DNA of 49,014 bases from an uncultured Candidatus Nitrosopumilus sp. (lineage in GTDB: Archaea; Thermoproteota; Nitrososphaeria; Nitrososphaerales; Nitrosopumilaceae): NCBI GenBank assembly GCA_905612295.1, contig CAJQRN010000006.1:1-49014 (forward strand). The letters are read 5' to 3'. How positions within the stretch are numbered: the stretch's first letter is position 1; every line of letters begins with the position of its first letter. Position numbers and translations under genes: made by a program. The notes under the pieces were generated by a model. It saw only the letters and a program-made list of their open reading frames with translations, was not told the DNA's origin and searched no databases. Shown in pieces: positions 6,892-15,479 of this stretch.

Positions 6892-9714
6892 TTAGAATCT
6901 TCTAACTACAACAATCACACTTGCAGGAATACCCACATACATTAATCCATTTAGAATGATCAATGAAATTCCAATAGATAGAACTGATTCTTCTGAATTT
7001 GCATTATCCATTAGGGATAGTGATGAAATCATCGGAGTGATTGCAAGCTTTACTGCCTCCTTGAAGTATGGGTTTTCACGCTCATAATCAGCTATAATTG
7101 GTGAGAATGAGTAATAGATGTCGTTGAATGTTCCCATGAATGCAGTTCCTGACTCTGTTTGTAACAATTGATTGTCACGTAGTTCTCGTAACTGTTGAAC
7201 CTCATTTGACATTTCAGAACCGTATGTTGCAGTGGCTATGAGACAACCACCACCTTCAGATGTTTCTGTAGTTGTAGTTTGTACTACTTGACAAATTCCA
7301 TTCACTGATTCAGTTCCAGTTCCACAATTTGGAGTTGATGTAACTTGTGTAATTGATTCAGGAATGGATGTTGCAGTTGGTTCAGGAATGGATGTTGCAG
7401 TTGGTTGTGCAACACATACGCCGTCTTTATTTTCAATTGTTCCAGTTCCACAAGTAATTTTTAGTTCATCAACAGGTTCTTCAACATATTGAGTAGTTGG
7501 TTCTTCAACATATTCTGTAGTTAGCTCCCACAATCCTACTGCATCATAAATTGAAGAATATTGCGGGTAATTATCATCAAACCATTCTTTGTAGGAGGGT
7601 TCATTGTTGTATCTGTCAATGTAGTGTTGTGGGTCTTTTGATGTATCAACAAAGGATGCTACTGGACGTTCTTCAAATGCAAGGGGCTTAAAGGATTCTA
7701 AAGACGTAATAATTTTATCAAATGCAACACTTTTTGCCAATTCAATCATTGCATGGTTTTTCTCTTCTTCACTTAAGCTTGTACAACCATATAATGTCCA
7801 CATATTTTCATCAGCAGTTATAAAATAACTCAAACATGTTTCAGATGAATCCTCATAATCTGTGTTCATAGATTCAACATATGTGTAATCATCAAAAATA
7901 ACTAATGCAGGATTACCATTAACCATTTTTTTGTAAGAATCAAATAAATTGTATGTGCACGTATATCCGTCATTTTCAAATGTGTAAGATTCACATTCAC
8001 TTTTAAATTCATTTATTTTATTTTCAAGAAATTCATCACGATCTAAAATAATTTTATTTTCCTCAACAGAACTAACGCCAACATACATTTTATCTTCGGA
8101 TGAATAACTTACAAGATTATTACTTTCTGAATCTTTAACAAATGGATTTGTAGGATTAAAATTAAATCCTGCTTTCCATTTTTGTTCGTATTCTGATGTA
8201 GCAATAGTTTCAGACGTAACAATTGTTTTAGATGGAACTAAACTCGATGCAACAATTGTTTCGAAAGATTTCTCTAATTGTATTTGTTCATTTTCAACAG
8301 GATTTAGAGTAAAAAATATTTTTTCAGTTGCAATTTTTGTTTTATCTAAAACGTTATCCCAAACTTGTATCTCAAATTGATAGACATCAGCTTTTGTAGG
8401 ATTCCAAGGAATTGCAACATTAGATGTTTTTTCACCATTAAGGCTTGATGATACCCATGTCCATTCAGACCAACTGCCTACACTTGATGCCAAGTATCTG
8501 TATGATGCAACAAAATCCTCAGTATTTGAGCCTAAATTTCCAATTTCCACCCCTACAAAGAGAGTGTCGCCCACAGTAGCGGTAGAAACAGGTTTGTTAC
8601 TTGTATTCAGAACGTTTGATTCAGTAATGGTAATCAGTATACTGGAAGTTTCAATTCTATTTGGTCGAGGTTCACACACACCGTTAACAAAGATGGTGTC
8701 ATCACTACACTGGACAATGGGTTTACCATCAATGTCAAGAAACTCATCAACAGCTGGAACTTCGGATTCAGGTTCAGACCAATCCCCAACAATTATCACT
8801 CCTTTCATCTGCGGATTAAATTTATCATAGTACGGGTATTTTCCTTCAGCATCAAACTTGTGTGAAAACATTCCTTCAACTTCTCCACTGTTAAATCCAT
8901 TTGGATAAAGTACGCCAAGATTTGCACCATCAACGTCAGGATCACCTGCAACTACTGAATATTCTTCATCGCTATTCCATGTTACAATATCTCCAACATC
9001 GATTGAAATTTCTTGGTTCCAACTTGCTATTACATCAGTAATTATTAGCGGAATTTCAAATCCATCTTCAGTTTTCAGCATTACTTCTTCATAATGAATT
9101 TCATATTGACCAATTTTTTCAGGAATTGTAATTGTTGCTTCAAATATGTTAGTACTATTTCCAGTTTCTGTAAATAGAGTAGCAGAAAATATTGAATCAT
9201 CTAAGGATATGGTTCCCACTTCGTATATCAAATCAATACCCATTTCGTTTACAGATACACTATCTACAAATTTACTATCAAAATTATAATTAGGTGATAT
9301 TAATTTTAAAACAACGACATCTCCAGGCACATGAAGATCATTAGTTGATTCTACATAATCCTGATATATTTCAAAATCTGCCGGATTAGTAAAAGTCCGT
9401 TCTTCAATCACATCATAATATGATGCACGTAACATTGTGTTATCATCAAAATCAAAATCATCATGATAAATAGTAAATTCACCAGAAGTTGTTTCACCCA
9501 ATACGGTCAGAGCACTGTAACCCCTAGATATCGAAATAGTTGATTCACCTGGAGCATCAACATAAATTGTAAGTGGGTTTGTTTCAGTGGGTAAAGGATA
9601 CATGGTTCTATCAAAATTTACGTAGCCTGCAGCAAAACTACTTGGAACCATAACTCCAATCATAGCAACTGCCACTAGTGCAATAAGAAATACAGATTTC
9701 AATATTATCTTCAA
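6892..9714 (-). CDS. secreted CFI-box-CTERM protein with degenerate cupredoxin domain
   Basis: A 940-residue exported protein. The first 28 residues are a signal peptide (TTG start; basic head, hydrophobic core, SFAAG). Residues 230-312 have a plastocyanin-like fold signature (IDVGDIVTWNSDE...GKYPYYDKFNPQMKGVIIVGD), but the usual copper ligands are replaced by Y252, D297 and N300; only M303 is kept. Ig-like strands, a region of about 170 residues with Cys pairs, and a Thr/Pro/Glu linker (TATSIPEP repeats) follow. The end has GTGTESVNGICQ, then GGGCLIATATYGSEM and LRELRDNQL, the CFI-box C-terminal module, and a final transmembrane segment. The same end is found at 24756-26945. Likely a cell-surface protein; function unknown. 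Confidence 0.8.
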   Translation of the reverse strand: MKIILKSVFLIALVAVAMIGVMVPSSFAAGYVNFDRTMYPLPTETNPLTIYVDAPGESTISISRGYSALTVLGETTSGEFTIYHDDFDFDDNTMLRASYYDVIEERTFTNPADFEIYQDYVESTNDLHVPGDVVVLKLISPNYNFDSKFVDSVSVNEMGIDLIYEVGTISLDDSIFSATLFTETGNSTNIFEATITIPEKIGQYEIHYEEVMLKTEDGFEIPLIITDVIASWNQEISIDVGDIVTWNSDEEYSVVAGDPDVDGANLGVLYPNGFNSGEVEGMFSHKFDAEGKYPYYDKFNPQMKGVIIVGDWSEPESEVPAVDEFLDIDGKPIVQCSDDTIFVNGVCEPRPNRIETSSILITITESNVLNTSNKPVSTATVGDTLFVGVEIGNLGSNTEDFVASYRYLASSVGSWSEWTWVSSSLNGEKTSNVAIPWNPTKADVYQFEIQVWDNVLDKTKIATEKIFFTLNPVENEQIQLEKSFETIVASSLVPSKTIVTSETIATSEYEQKWKAGFNFNPTNPFVKDSESNNLVSYSSEDKMYVGVSSVEENKIILDRDEFLENKINEFKSECESYTFENDGYTCTYNLFDSYKKMVNGNPALVIFDDYTYVESMNTDYEDSSETCLSYFITADENMWTLYGCTSLSEEEKNHAMIELAKSVAFDKIITSLESFKPLAFEERPVASFVDTSKDPQHYIDRYNNEPSYKEWFDDNYPQYSSIYDAVGLWELTTEYVEEPTTQYVEEPVDELKITCGTGTIENKDGVCVAQPTATSIPEPTATSIPESITQVTSTPNCGTGTESVNGICQVVQTTTTETSEGGGCLIATATYGSEMSNEVQQLRELRDNQLLQTESGTAFMGTFNDIYYSFSPIIADYERENPYFKEAVKLAITPMISSLSLMDNANSEESVLSIGISLIILNGLMYVGIPASVIVVVRRF

Positions 9715-9732
9715 GTGTAGTGAGTATTTAGG

Positions 9733-9804
9733 AAATTATTTCTGATTTTAAAAAAAGGCCTTTTGGTTTGCGTTACGTAATGCTAGGGCGGAGTGTCTTT
9801 TTTT
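9733..9804 (+). repeat. dispersed hairpin element R1, copy 1
   Basis: A conserved intergenic element with the order AAATTATTTCTGATTTTAAA, then a GGCCTT block, TTTGCGTTACGTAA, GCTAGGGCGGAGTGTC and a T run. GCCCT and AGGGC-type arms can pair (imperfect in this copy), and both flanks end in A or T runs, so each strand shows a stem followed by T's. It lies upstream of the 940-aa gene and in front of the small ORF at 9841. Other copies: 10205-10275, and inverted at 41849-41909 and 42553-42607. Confidence 0.7.
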
Positions 9805-9840
9805 GATAGAGGATAAGTACTAGGTATTGTGATAGATAGT

Positions 9841-9963
9841 ATGTGTGGAGACGCAATAGTAGATTTGCTATACTTGGCAATTCCAACTGTATTATTGGGT
9901 GCTGGAGCTTTCTTTTTAATTGGAAAAGATAACCAGAAAAAGATAGTAGAAATTTTTAGATAA
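9841..9963 (+). CDS. small single-pass membrane protein
   Basis: A 40-residue ORF with one hydrophobic segment (LLYLAIPTVLLGAGAFFLIG, residues 9-28) flanked by an acidic N-terminus containing Cys2 and a basic C-terminus (KDNQKKIVEIFR). By the positive-inside rule the C-terminus would be cytoplasmic. It lies between R1 copy 1 and a convergent small membrane gene. No family recognised. Confidence 0.55.
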   Translation: MCGDAIVDLLYLAIPTVLLGAGAFFLIGKDNQKKIVEIFR

Positions 9964-9987
9964 AGAAAATTATTCTTGATTAACTTT

Positions 9988-10164
9988 TTAGTTCCTGTTA
10001 AATTTTCTATCTAAGATAGCAATAGCAATTCCAGAACCTATCAAAGCAAAAGCTCCAATCCTAACCCAATCAAATCTTGCTTCAGGCATTATAATACCAA
10101 CAATCGCAAACCATGCTCCAAATAGAAGAACGACTATTGTTGCAACTTTTCCTAATGTACTCAT
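9988..10164 (-). CDS. small two-span membrane protein
   Basis: A 58-residue protein with two hydrophobic helices (about residues 5-26, VATIVVLLFGAWFAIVGIIM, and 35-51, IGAFALIGSGIAIAIL) joined by PEARFDWVR and ending in a basic tail DRKFNRN. The two-helix hairpin is typical of small archaeal membrane proteins. It converges with the ORF at 9841-9963 and is flanked by R1 copies on both sides at a distance. Function unknown. Confidence 0.65.
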   Translation of the reverse strand: MSTLGKVATIVVLLFGAWFAIVGIIMPEARFDWVRIGAFALIGSGIAIAILDRKFNRN

Positions 10165-10204
10165 AATTTACCGAGAAAATAGGTTCTATGAATAACCTTT
10201 TAGC

Positions 10205-10275
10205 AAATTATTTCTGATTTTAAAAAAGCCCTTCTAGTTTGCGTTACGTATCGCTAGGGCGGAGTGTATTTTTTG
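10205..10275 (+). repeat. dispersed hairpin element R1, copy 2
   Basis: AAATTATTTCTGATTTTAAA is followed by AAGCCCTTCTAG, TTTGCGTTACGTA, GCTAGGGCGGAGTGT and a T run. Here the arms GCCCT and AGGGC pair perfectly around a loop of about 23 bases. It is nearly identical to copy 1 some 470 bp away. Its position, 30 bp after the aspS stop codon, suits a bidirectional terminator between aspS and the small membrane gene. Confidence 0.7.
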
Positions 10276-10304
10276 TCCAATGAGCATGTTAGAATTACGA
10301 ACTT

Positions 10305-11615
10305 TTAGGGGGTTAATCTGTCAACATCTCGTGGATAAAATGTAGTGTCACGAATATTCTCAGTTCCAGTTAGGGCCATGATTAATCTCTCAAGACCAAT
10401 CCCGCAACCTGCGTGTGGGGGGACACCGTAATCAAATGCGTTAAGGTGGTACTCAAAGGAGTCTGTTTTCATGCCTTTGTTACTCATTCTTTGAGCAAGC
10501 TCATCACGTTTTTCAATTCTTGTACTGCCTGAGGACAATTCCAAATCTCCAAACATCAAATCAAATGACTCAGAAATTTTAGGATTGGATTTGCTATCTT
10601 TTACGTAAAATGGTTTTGGTCCTAAAGGCCAGTCTGTAATAAAGTAAAAACCATCTAGACCTATTTTTTTAAGATTTGAAGGATACAAGTCATCACCCCA
10701 TTCGGTTTTTGCACCGGCTTTTTGCATCCTGTCTACAAGATCATCGTATGTGTATCTTGGAATGCTTTCTGGAACTATAATTGGGGTAAATTCCGAACCA
10801 GGATTTTTTTGAATATAATCATTAACTGCATTGATTGAAACTTTGATGATGTCTTCAATTCTGCTCATCACGTCGTTGTAATCAACAAATGCTTCTTCCA
10901 AATCTATGGAAATTGCTTCAGCCAAATGTCGATTTGTTCTTGATGGCTCTGCTCTAAAAATAGGGGCAATTTCAAAAACTTTTTCAAAACTCATTGTTAG
11001 CTGTTCTTTGTACAGTTGGGGGCTTTGAGCTAAAAATGCCTCCTTGTTGTAGTAAAATATTGGAAACAATGCAGCTCCGCCTTCAGTAGCTGTTGCAATC
11101 ATTTTCGGGGTATTGATTTCAATAAAATTTTGATCAATAAAATAATCTCTGATTGTTTTTAGAACCAAGCTTCTGGTTTTGAAAATATGTTGCAAGACAT
11201 CACGTCTAAGGTCAATTGGTCTTACCTCTAAACGAGTATCAATATTTTTGACAGTTTTAGCAGTTGGCTCAAATGGAGGAATTGTTGTGACTTCAGAAAA
11301 TACACGCAATTCATTTGGAATAATTTCAAATCCGCTTGGTGCTTTCTCAGATGCCTTTATTGTTCCAATTACCCCTATGGATGAATGTGCTTTTAGAGAA
11401 GATATTTTTTCACGTATCTCATCAGGACAATCCCCTTTCTTTGCAACAATTGAAAGATCACCGTTCTTGTCTCGAACAGTTGCAAAACTGATATTTCCAT
11501 GACCTCTAACTGTCAAAACCCAGCCCATTACAGTGACCTGAGTTCCGTCCATTGAGGCGTTTAATTCATTAGAATAATGAGATCTACGTAAGTTTCCTAG
11601 TTCAGTTTCAATCAT
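10305..11615 (-). CDS. aspS: aspartyl-tRNA synthetase (archaeal type)
   Basis: A 436-residue class II aminoacyl-tRNA synthetase, the usual archaeal AspRS length. It joins aspartate to tRNA-Asp using ATP. An N-terminal anticodon-binding OB domain (TVMGWVLTVRGHGNISFATVRD, about 28-50) precedes the catalytic core with QSPQLYKE, motif 2 (FRAEPSRTNRHLAE) and motif 3 (GCGIGLERLIMALTG). Whether it also charges tRNA-Asn is not settled: the residue after GWV in the OB fold, usually Trp in discriminating and His in non-discriminating archaeal enzymes, is Leu here. It is flanked by R1 copy 2 and a small membrane gene and looks monocistronic. Confidence 0.95.
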   Translation of the reverse strand: MIETELGNLRRSHYSNELNASMDGTQVTVMGWVLTVRGHGNISFATVRDKNGDLSIVAKKGDCPDEIREKISSLKAHSSIGVIGTIKASEKAPSGFEIIPNELRVFSEVTTIPPFEPTAKTVKNIDTRLEVRPIDLRRDVLQHIFKTRSLVLKTIRDYFIDQNFIEINTPKMIATATEGGAALFPIFYYNKEAFLAQSPQLYKEQLTMSFEKVFEIAPIFRAEPSRTNRHLAEAISIDLEEAFVDYNDVMSRIEDIIKVSINAVNDYIQKNPGSEFTPIIVPESIPRYTYDDLVDRMQKAGAKTEWGDDLYPSNLKKIGLDGFYFITDWPLGPKPFYVKDSKSNPKISESFDLMFGDLELSSGSTRIEKRDELAQRMSNKGMKTDSFEYHLNAFDYGVPPHAGCGIGLERLIMALTGTENIRDTTFYPRDVDRLTP

Positions 11616-11726
11616 GATTTATAATATTACTCCATTTTTTGGTGTAATTAATTTTTTCAAAAGGAATGTTACGATTCTCAGTTTTCATAATCTTTATACT
11701 CACCTAATAGAGAAATTTAAAACAAT

Positions 11727-11921
11727 ATGGCAAATATCTTGATTGGACTTGTAATTGCAATGTTCCTAATTGTTGCCGTATATGTGGGATATCATGCATC
11801 TCAAGACTTTGCAGAAGGTGTTGATGGTCACAGCATACCAATAGATCTAAAAATTCAAGAAACTAGTCCTGAATTATTACAAATTATTGAGAAACAAGAC
11901 GGATACATATCCATTATTTGA
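11727..11921 (+). CDS. small membrane-anchored protein
   Basis: A 64-residue protein with an N-terminal transmembrane segment (ILIGLVIAMFLIVAVYVGYHA, about residues 4-24) and a soluble acidic tail (DFAEGVDGHSIPIDLKIQETSPELLQIIEKQ). It has a leaderless-type start: a TATA-like sequence (tttatactc near 11693) precedes the ATG at 11727. It diverges from aspS. Family unrecognised. Confidence 0.65.
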   Translation: MANILIGLVIAMFLIVAVYVGYHASQDFAEGVDGHSIPIDLKIQETSPELLQIIEKQDGYISII

Positions 11922-11968
11922 TCATTACATAGTTTTAGATTAATTAGATAGAATTTCTGGTAATAATT

Positions 11969-12190
11969 ATGACATTAAACAACAGGGAAAAAATAATTTC
12001 AATAATTTCCAACGGTATTGCAGTATTTTCACTATTACAAGAAAGAGACGAATTACCTAAAAATACCACAATGTATGATTTTGTCCTTAAAGTAATTCCT
12101 GCAGATATCAAATCAGAATTGAGTGTAGAGTTAATTGATGAGGTTTTCAAATATGTCACATCTGCACACAGTTCTTCAAATGTGCAATAA
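11969..12190 (+). CDS. small hypothetical protein
   Basis: A 73-residue helical protein (NNREKIISIISNGIAVFSLLQERDEL at the N-terminus), without cysteines or membrane spans. It is followed 11 bp later by the 202-residue gene on the same strand, so the two probably form an operon. Family unrecognised. An antisense ORF over the same DNA is a frame shadow. Confidence 0.6.
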   Translation: MTLNNREKIISIISNGIAVFSLLQERDELPKNTTMYDFVLKVIPADIKSELSVELIDEVFKYVTSAHSSSNVQ

Positions 12191-12201
12191 TTTTACATAA
12201 A

Positions 12202-12810
12202 ATGGAAAAAACAAATTCTAAAGAAATTATTGCAAATTTTACCTCCATTGATTACGTGGTTCTTTCATGTATGCACTATACAGATTTGAAAGCAATGATC
12301 AAGATCAATCCATTAGATTTGGTGGTAAGTTGTGAAAAATTATTTGACTGTGAATTTATGAAAAAAATGAATCGGGAGCCATCATCACAATTAAAATTAA
12401 AAATACAAAACTGGTTAAACTCCATAGAATACAAACAGTATACCAAAAATACAGCGCAATCCCTGAGTGAAAACGACAAAGAAAGAATTAGAAAGATTTA
12501 TTCTAAATTAGAATTAAAGCCACACGATTTATCTGAATTAACTGATGCGGGAATTAAATTTCTTGAAAAAAAGGAGTTTGAGATAAAACAGCAATGGGAT
12601 ATACTGGTGCAAATGAATGATTCACAGGATGCCATTAATTTAAAAAAATCAATAGACGGGTGTGCAGTTTTAATTCCCCTAATGTTTACTTCAGAGGTTG
12701 CAAACGGACAATTACTTTCTGCAATGTTTAAAACAATAAATCTTGGAATGTATGATTATTTGTCTAAAAACCCACGCATCCACCCAATCTTTCTGGATTA
12801 TCTGAAATAG
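12202..12810 (+). CDS. hypothetical helical protein
   Basis: A 202-residue soluble protein from an ATG. Mostly helical, with a central charged region (LSENDKERIRKIYSKLELKPHDL, about 92-115). Two cysteines sit at residues 23 and 48, without a metal-site pattern. The C-terminal part includes a hydrophobic helix (GCAVLIPLMFTSEVANG) that is too polar at its edges to be a clear membrane span. Second gene of a likely two- or three-gene unit (11969-13024). No family recognised. Confidence 0.65.
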   Translation: MEKTNSKEIIANFTSIDYVVLSCMHYTDLKAMIKINPLDLVVSCEKLFDCEFMKKMNREPSSQLKLKIQNWLNSIEYKQYTKNTAQSLSENDKERIRKIYSKLELKPHDLSELTDAGIKFLEKKEFEIKQQWDILVQMNDSQDAINLKKSIDGCAVLIPLMFTSEVANGQLLSAMFKTINLGMYDYLSKNPRIHPIFLDYLK

Positions 12811-12862
12811 AAAATATTTACAAATCAGAAGAAAATAAATTCTATCTGCACATAATCAAAGC

Positions 12863-13024
12863 ATGCATTGTGATGACAAGAGAACATTATTTGTATTAAA
12901 ACAAGGAATTGAAGAAACATGGGATGAATTAAAAAAAATAGATTTTAACGACAAGGATTTGATTCAAAAGTTATCTGAAGAAATTCAAGAGTATTTTGAG
13001 TACAAAAACTCCCCATCAAATTAA
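12863..13024 (+). CDS. small acidic hypothetical protein
   Basis: A 53-residue ORF (MHCDDKRTLFVLKQGIEETW at the start), strongly acidic and helical, with a Cys/His at the N-terminus. It begins 52 bp after the 202-residue gene. The even distribution of Lys/Glu and hydrophobic heptads supports coding. Function unknown. Confidence 0.55.
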   Translation: MHCDDKRTLFVLKQGIEETWDELKKIDFNDKDLIQKLSEEIQEYFEYKNSPSN

Positions 13025-13384
13025 AAATCATATGCATCCCTTTTCATTCTGAAATAACCCTCACCTCTTAAACTCACGATCAATTATCATGCATAGTCAA
13101 GGTGATAATTCACTGAACTCCATGCAAGAAGCACTCTAACCATACTGTATGAGTCAGGAATTATCATCAATTTTATAAAAAAACCATTGATTCGCGATCT
13201 ACAAATAGTAGTACGATCTAGATTAGATAGTCTTGGTGAGATAAAGAACGTCGATACGTCATATCTTTTCAGGACGCAAAATTTTCAATTAACTAATTTA
13301 ATCATATTATGGATAATAGTCATTAGGGTATCATCCATCTGCAATACATCCCAACAAACGTTATTGGAATAATTTCTCTCATTT
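13025..13384. other. 360-bp intergenic stretch without a supported gene
   Basis: No convincing gene. A 61-codon ORF (13187-13372) opens with TTG and has an unconvincing composition. The sequence contains short dyads such as ATTATCATG...GATAATTC near 13083-13115 and GATCTA repeats near 13195-13222, but nothing conserved with other parts of the window. Confidence 0.5.
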
Positions 13385-13507
13385 TTAGAATAACTCACAA
13401 ATTTTCTTTGTGATTTCCATATGGTATTTGTAACTACTAGTATCCTGTTTTTCTCCACAAACACATGTCAAGTTTGCTAATTCCTTGCAAGACTCGTTTA
13501 TTTGCAT
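13385..13507 (-). CDS. small CxC zinc-type protein
   Basis: A 40-residue ORF starting MQINESCKELANLTCVCGEK and ending KKICELF. Four cysteines (C7, C15, C17, C37) could form a small metal site. It is the only gene-like structure between 13025 and the GY-repeat gene. Its short length keeps the confidence low. Confidence 0.4.
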   Translation of the reverse strand: MQINESCKELANLTCVCGEKQDTSSYKYHMEITKKICELF

Positions 13508-13556
13508 ACGAATGAAAGTAAATAAAAAATAAAATTATGATGCAATGAATAATGTT

Positions 13557-14327
13557 CTACCCTAGCGTGAATACAGAACCATCTTCGGGATTGCCATCTA
13601 TGTCAAAACCATATTCGTTGTACTTTTTTCCAGTTTTTTCATGTAGTCTATCCATGTCAAAACCAAAGTCATTGTACTTTTTTCCAGTTTTTTTATAAAG
13701 TTTATTTTTGTTAAACCCGTCTTTGTTGAATCCATCTTTACCAAACCCATCTTGGCTATACCCATTTTTGTTAAATCCATTTTTGTCATACCCGTTCAGG
13801 TCGTATCCGTCTTTACCGAAATTACTTTGAGTGTGTTTGTTGAACCCGGTGTCCTTGTTATACCCGTCTAGGTTGTACCCGTCCTTGTTATACCCGTTCA
13901 GGTCATACCCGTCTAGGTCGTATCCGTCTTTACCGAAATTACTTTGAGTGTGTTTGTTGAACCCGGTGTCCTTGTTGAATCCATCCTTGTTATACCCGTC
14001 TATGTCAAGTTCATACTGATTAAACCCGTCCTTGGTAAACCCGTCCTTGTCAAAACCATATTTGTCATATCCATCTATGTCATACCCGTCATCAGCACAT
14101 TTTGTTCGAGTGTGTTTGTTGATCCCTGTATCTTTGTGAAACAATCTATAATCATAATCTTCTTCATCCCACTTTTGGTTAGTAATTTTATGAATTCCAT
14201 CTATGTTAAAACCACGTCTGTTATTTCCGTCTATGTCAAATCTTAATTCGTCATACTTTGTTCCAGTAATTTTGTGTATTCCATTCTCATTCCATTGTGA
14301 ACTTGAATCTGCAATCATGAAAAACAT
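13557..14327 (-). CDS. GYDKDG-repeat protein with interleaved HKxTGxKY units
   Basis: A 256-residue protein built from two interleaved units. One is the pentapeptide G-[YF]-[DN]-x-[DN]; the other is longer, of the form [HK]-x-TG-x-[KN]-[YF/H]. Examples are GIHKITGTKYDE, GFNKHTQSNFGKDG (twice) and LHEKTGKKYNEYGFDIDG. It is the richer relative of the protein at 2195-2908. There is no signal peptide; the N-terminus is MFFMIADSSSQW (an ATG three codons in is an alternative start). Aspartate-rich turns recall calcium-binding loops, but no canonical loop is complete. Homologous repeats are known in scattered genomes and large viruses without an assigned role. Confidence 0.8.
   Translation of the reverse strand: MFFMIADSSSQWNENGIHKITGTKYDELRFDIDGNNRRGFNIDGIHKITNQKWDEEDYDYRLFHKDTGINKHTRTKCADDGYDIDGYDKYGFDKDGFTKDGFNQYELDIDGYNKDGFNKDTGFNKHTQSNFGKDGYDLDGYDLNGYNKDGYNLDGYNKDTGFNKHTQSNFGKDGYDLNGYDKNGFNKNGYSQDGFGKDGFNKDGFNKNKLYKKTGKKYNDFGFDMDRLHEKTGKKYNEYGFDIDGNPEDGSVFTLG
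13799..13976 (-). repeat. two 61-bp identical direct repeats inside the GY-repeat gene
   Basis: The 61 bases at 13799-13859 recur exactly at 13916-13976, an offset of 117 bp (39 codons), so the frame is preserved. The unit encodes the NKDTGFNKHTQSNFGKDGYD region. Exact identity at synonymous positions indicates a recent duplication or gene conversion. Confidence 0.8.
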
Positions 14328-14633
14328 AACAGATTGAAGGTTAAAAATGAATCAAAAACTGACAACTGCCATCTCCGACATCATTATGACTTGCAACTGT
14401 TTTGAACCCTTAATTTTATCAAAATAGTTTACAAGGTATTTTTTAATCATTTTTTGTCTAAGATTTTTTATTGTCTGTGAGTCATTTAGACACCACCATA
14501 AAATTTTGATATGGTAGAGTCGCAGTGTACTGGATGGTGGTATTAACCATAGTTGTATTACTATACTTGTGGTCATCAGGTGAAAAAAAGAAATTTTAAT
14601 GTATTTGAAATTAAATAAAGTTTAGAGCAAAAT
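14328..14633. other. intergenic region upstream of the Cas4-like gene
   Basis: About 300 bp without a supported gene; a 74-codon minus-strand ORF here has an unlikely composition. It contains ATAGT-N6-ACTAT at 14549-14564, a weak relative of the AGTAT/ATACT sites near the CARF-like regulator, and AT-rich sequence just before the ATG at 14634 that could serve as a TATA region (ttaaataaag near 14608). Confidence 0.4.
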
Positions 14634-15371
14634 ATGATCAAAATAAATAAAATTAAGGACATTACATTTGTTCTAGCTGCAGTTACAGATTTTTCAGATT
14701 CACTAGGATATTGTGAGTATAAAGTTCCACTATCAATACAGGGAGTAAAACCTAGACCGTCCCAGGCATTAATTCAAGGAACAAAAGCACATCATGAAAA
14801 AGATGTTTACGAGAAAGAACATGTCGAATTAGAACCTGTAACCATAACTGAAATCAAGGATGAGAAAAAGGATATTGAATTTGCACGTGAAAACATTTAC
14901 TCCACACTAACTATTCCTTTTGAATTTCCAACTGAAAATGTTATTGTGTCATTATCTGGAAGAATTGATAAAATCATGCGAGTTGATGGTACCCTGATAG
15001 TTCAAGATGATAAATTTGTAGCAAAACCACAAACGTATGATTCTAAAACACAGCCATACCCCGGTCAATTACTACAGGTATTGGCATATCTTAATTCAAA
15101 TTATTCCTCAAAGAGAAGGGCAAACCCTGATGATTATTTTGATATGCCTCATACGCAAAAACAATGGCAACTTCGAATTTGTGACAGAAAAACCAGGGAG
15201 CCATACAAGATATTTTCTGAAGTCCAGGACCCCTTTTCACTACATTATCTACATACATCACTTGAGAGATTTGCCAGTATTGCAGTTAACCTTACAGAGC
15301 CACAGCATCATAATAATAAACGAAAATGTGACGCGTGTAGTTTGAAAAATGTTTGTGAATTTAGATTGTAA
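14634..15371 (+). CDS. Cas4-like PD-(D/E)XK nuclease with Fe-S cysteines
   Basis: A 245-residue protein of the Cas4/RecB-like nuclease type. The order matches: an N-terminal cysteine (SLGYCEYKVPLSIQG, about residue 27), the helix GTKAHHEKD (RecB-type His), SGRIDKIM (catalytic Asp), VQDDKF in the position of the E-x-K motif, then GQLLQVLAYLNSNY (QxxxY). Three C-terminal cysteines follow in KCDACSLKNVCEF. Four cysteines in this arrangement bind a 4Fe-4S cluster in Cas4 and AddB relatives. No cas1, cas2 or CRISPR array is nearby, so it is a solo nuclease. It starts the same-strand block with the ATPase and VWA genes, 108 bp upstream of the former. Confidence 0.8.
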   Translation: MIKINKIKDITFVLAAVTDFSDSLGYCEYKVPLSIQGVKPRPSQALIQGTKAHHEKDVYEKEHVELEPVTITEIKDEKKDIEFARENIYSTLTIPFEFPTENVIVSLSGRIDKIMRVDGTLIVQDDKFVAKPQTYDSKTQPYPGQLLQVLAYLNSNYSSKRRANPDDYFDMPHTQKQWQLRICDRKTREPYKIFSEVQDPFSLHYLHTSLERFASIAVNLTEPQHHNNKRKCDACSLKNVCEFRL

Positions 15372-15479
15372 TTATGGTGGAATTTAGGATCTATGTGATC
15401 AACTACACAGTTTAATTGAGAGAGAATAACACCCAATCTGCATGTATAATTTAAAAAATAAAAACACGAGGTCAGTAAA

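Noticed and set aside
13187-13372. 61-codon ORF
   Set aside because: TTG start, irregular composition, no neighbours; likely chance.
14352-14576. 74-codon minus-strand ORF
   Set aside because: Unlikely composition, and it covers the intergenic region before the Cas4-like gene.
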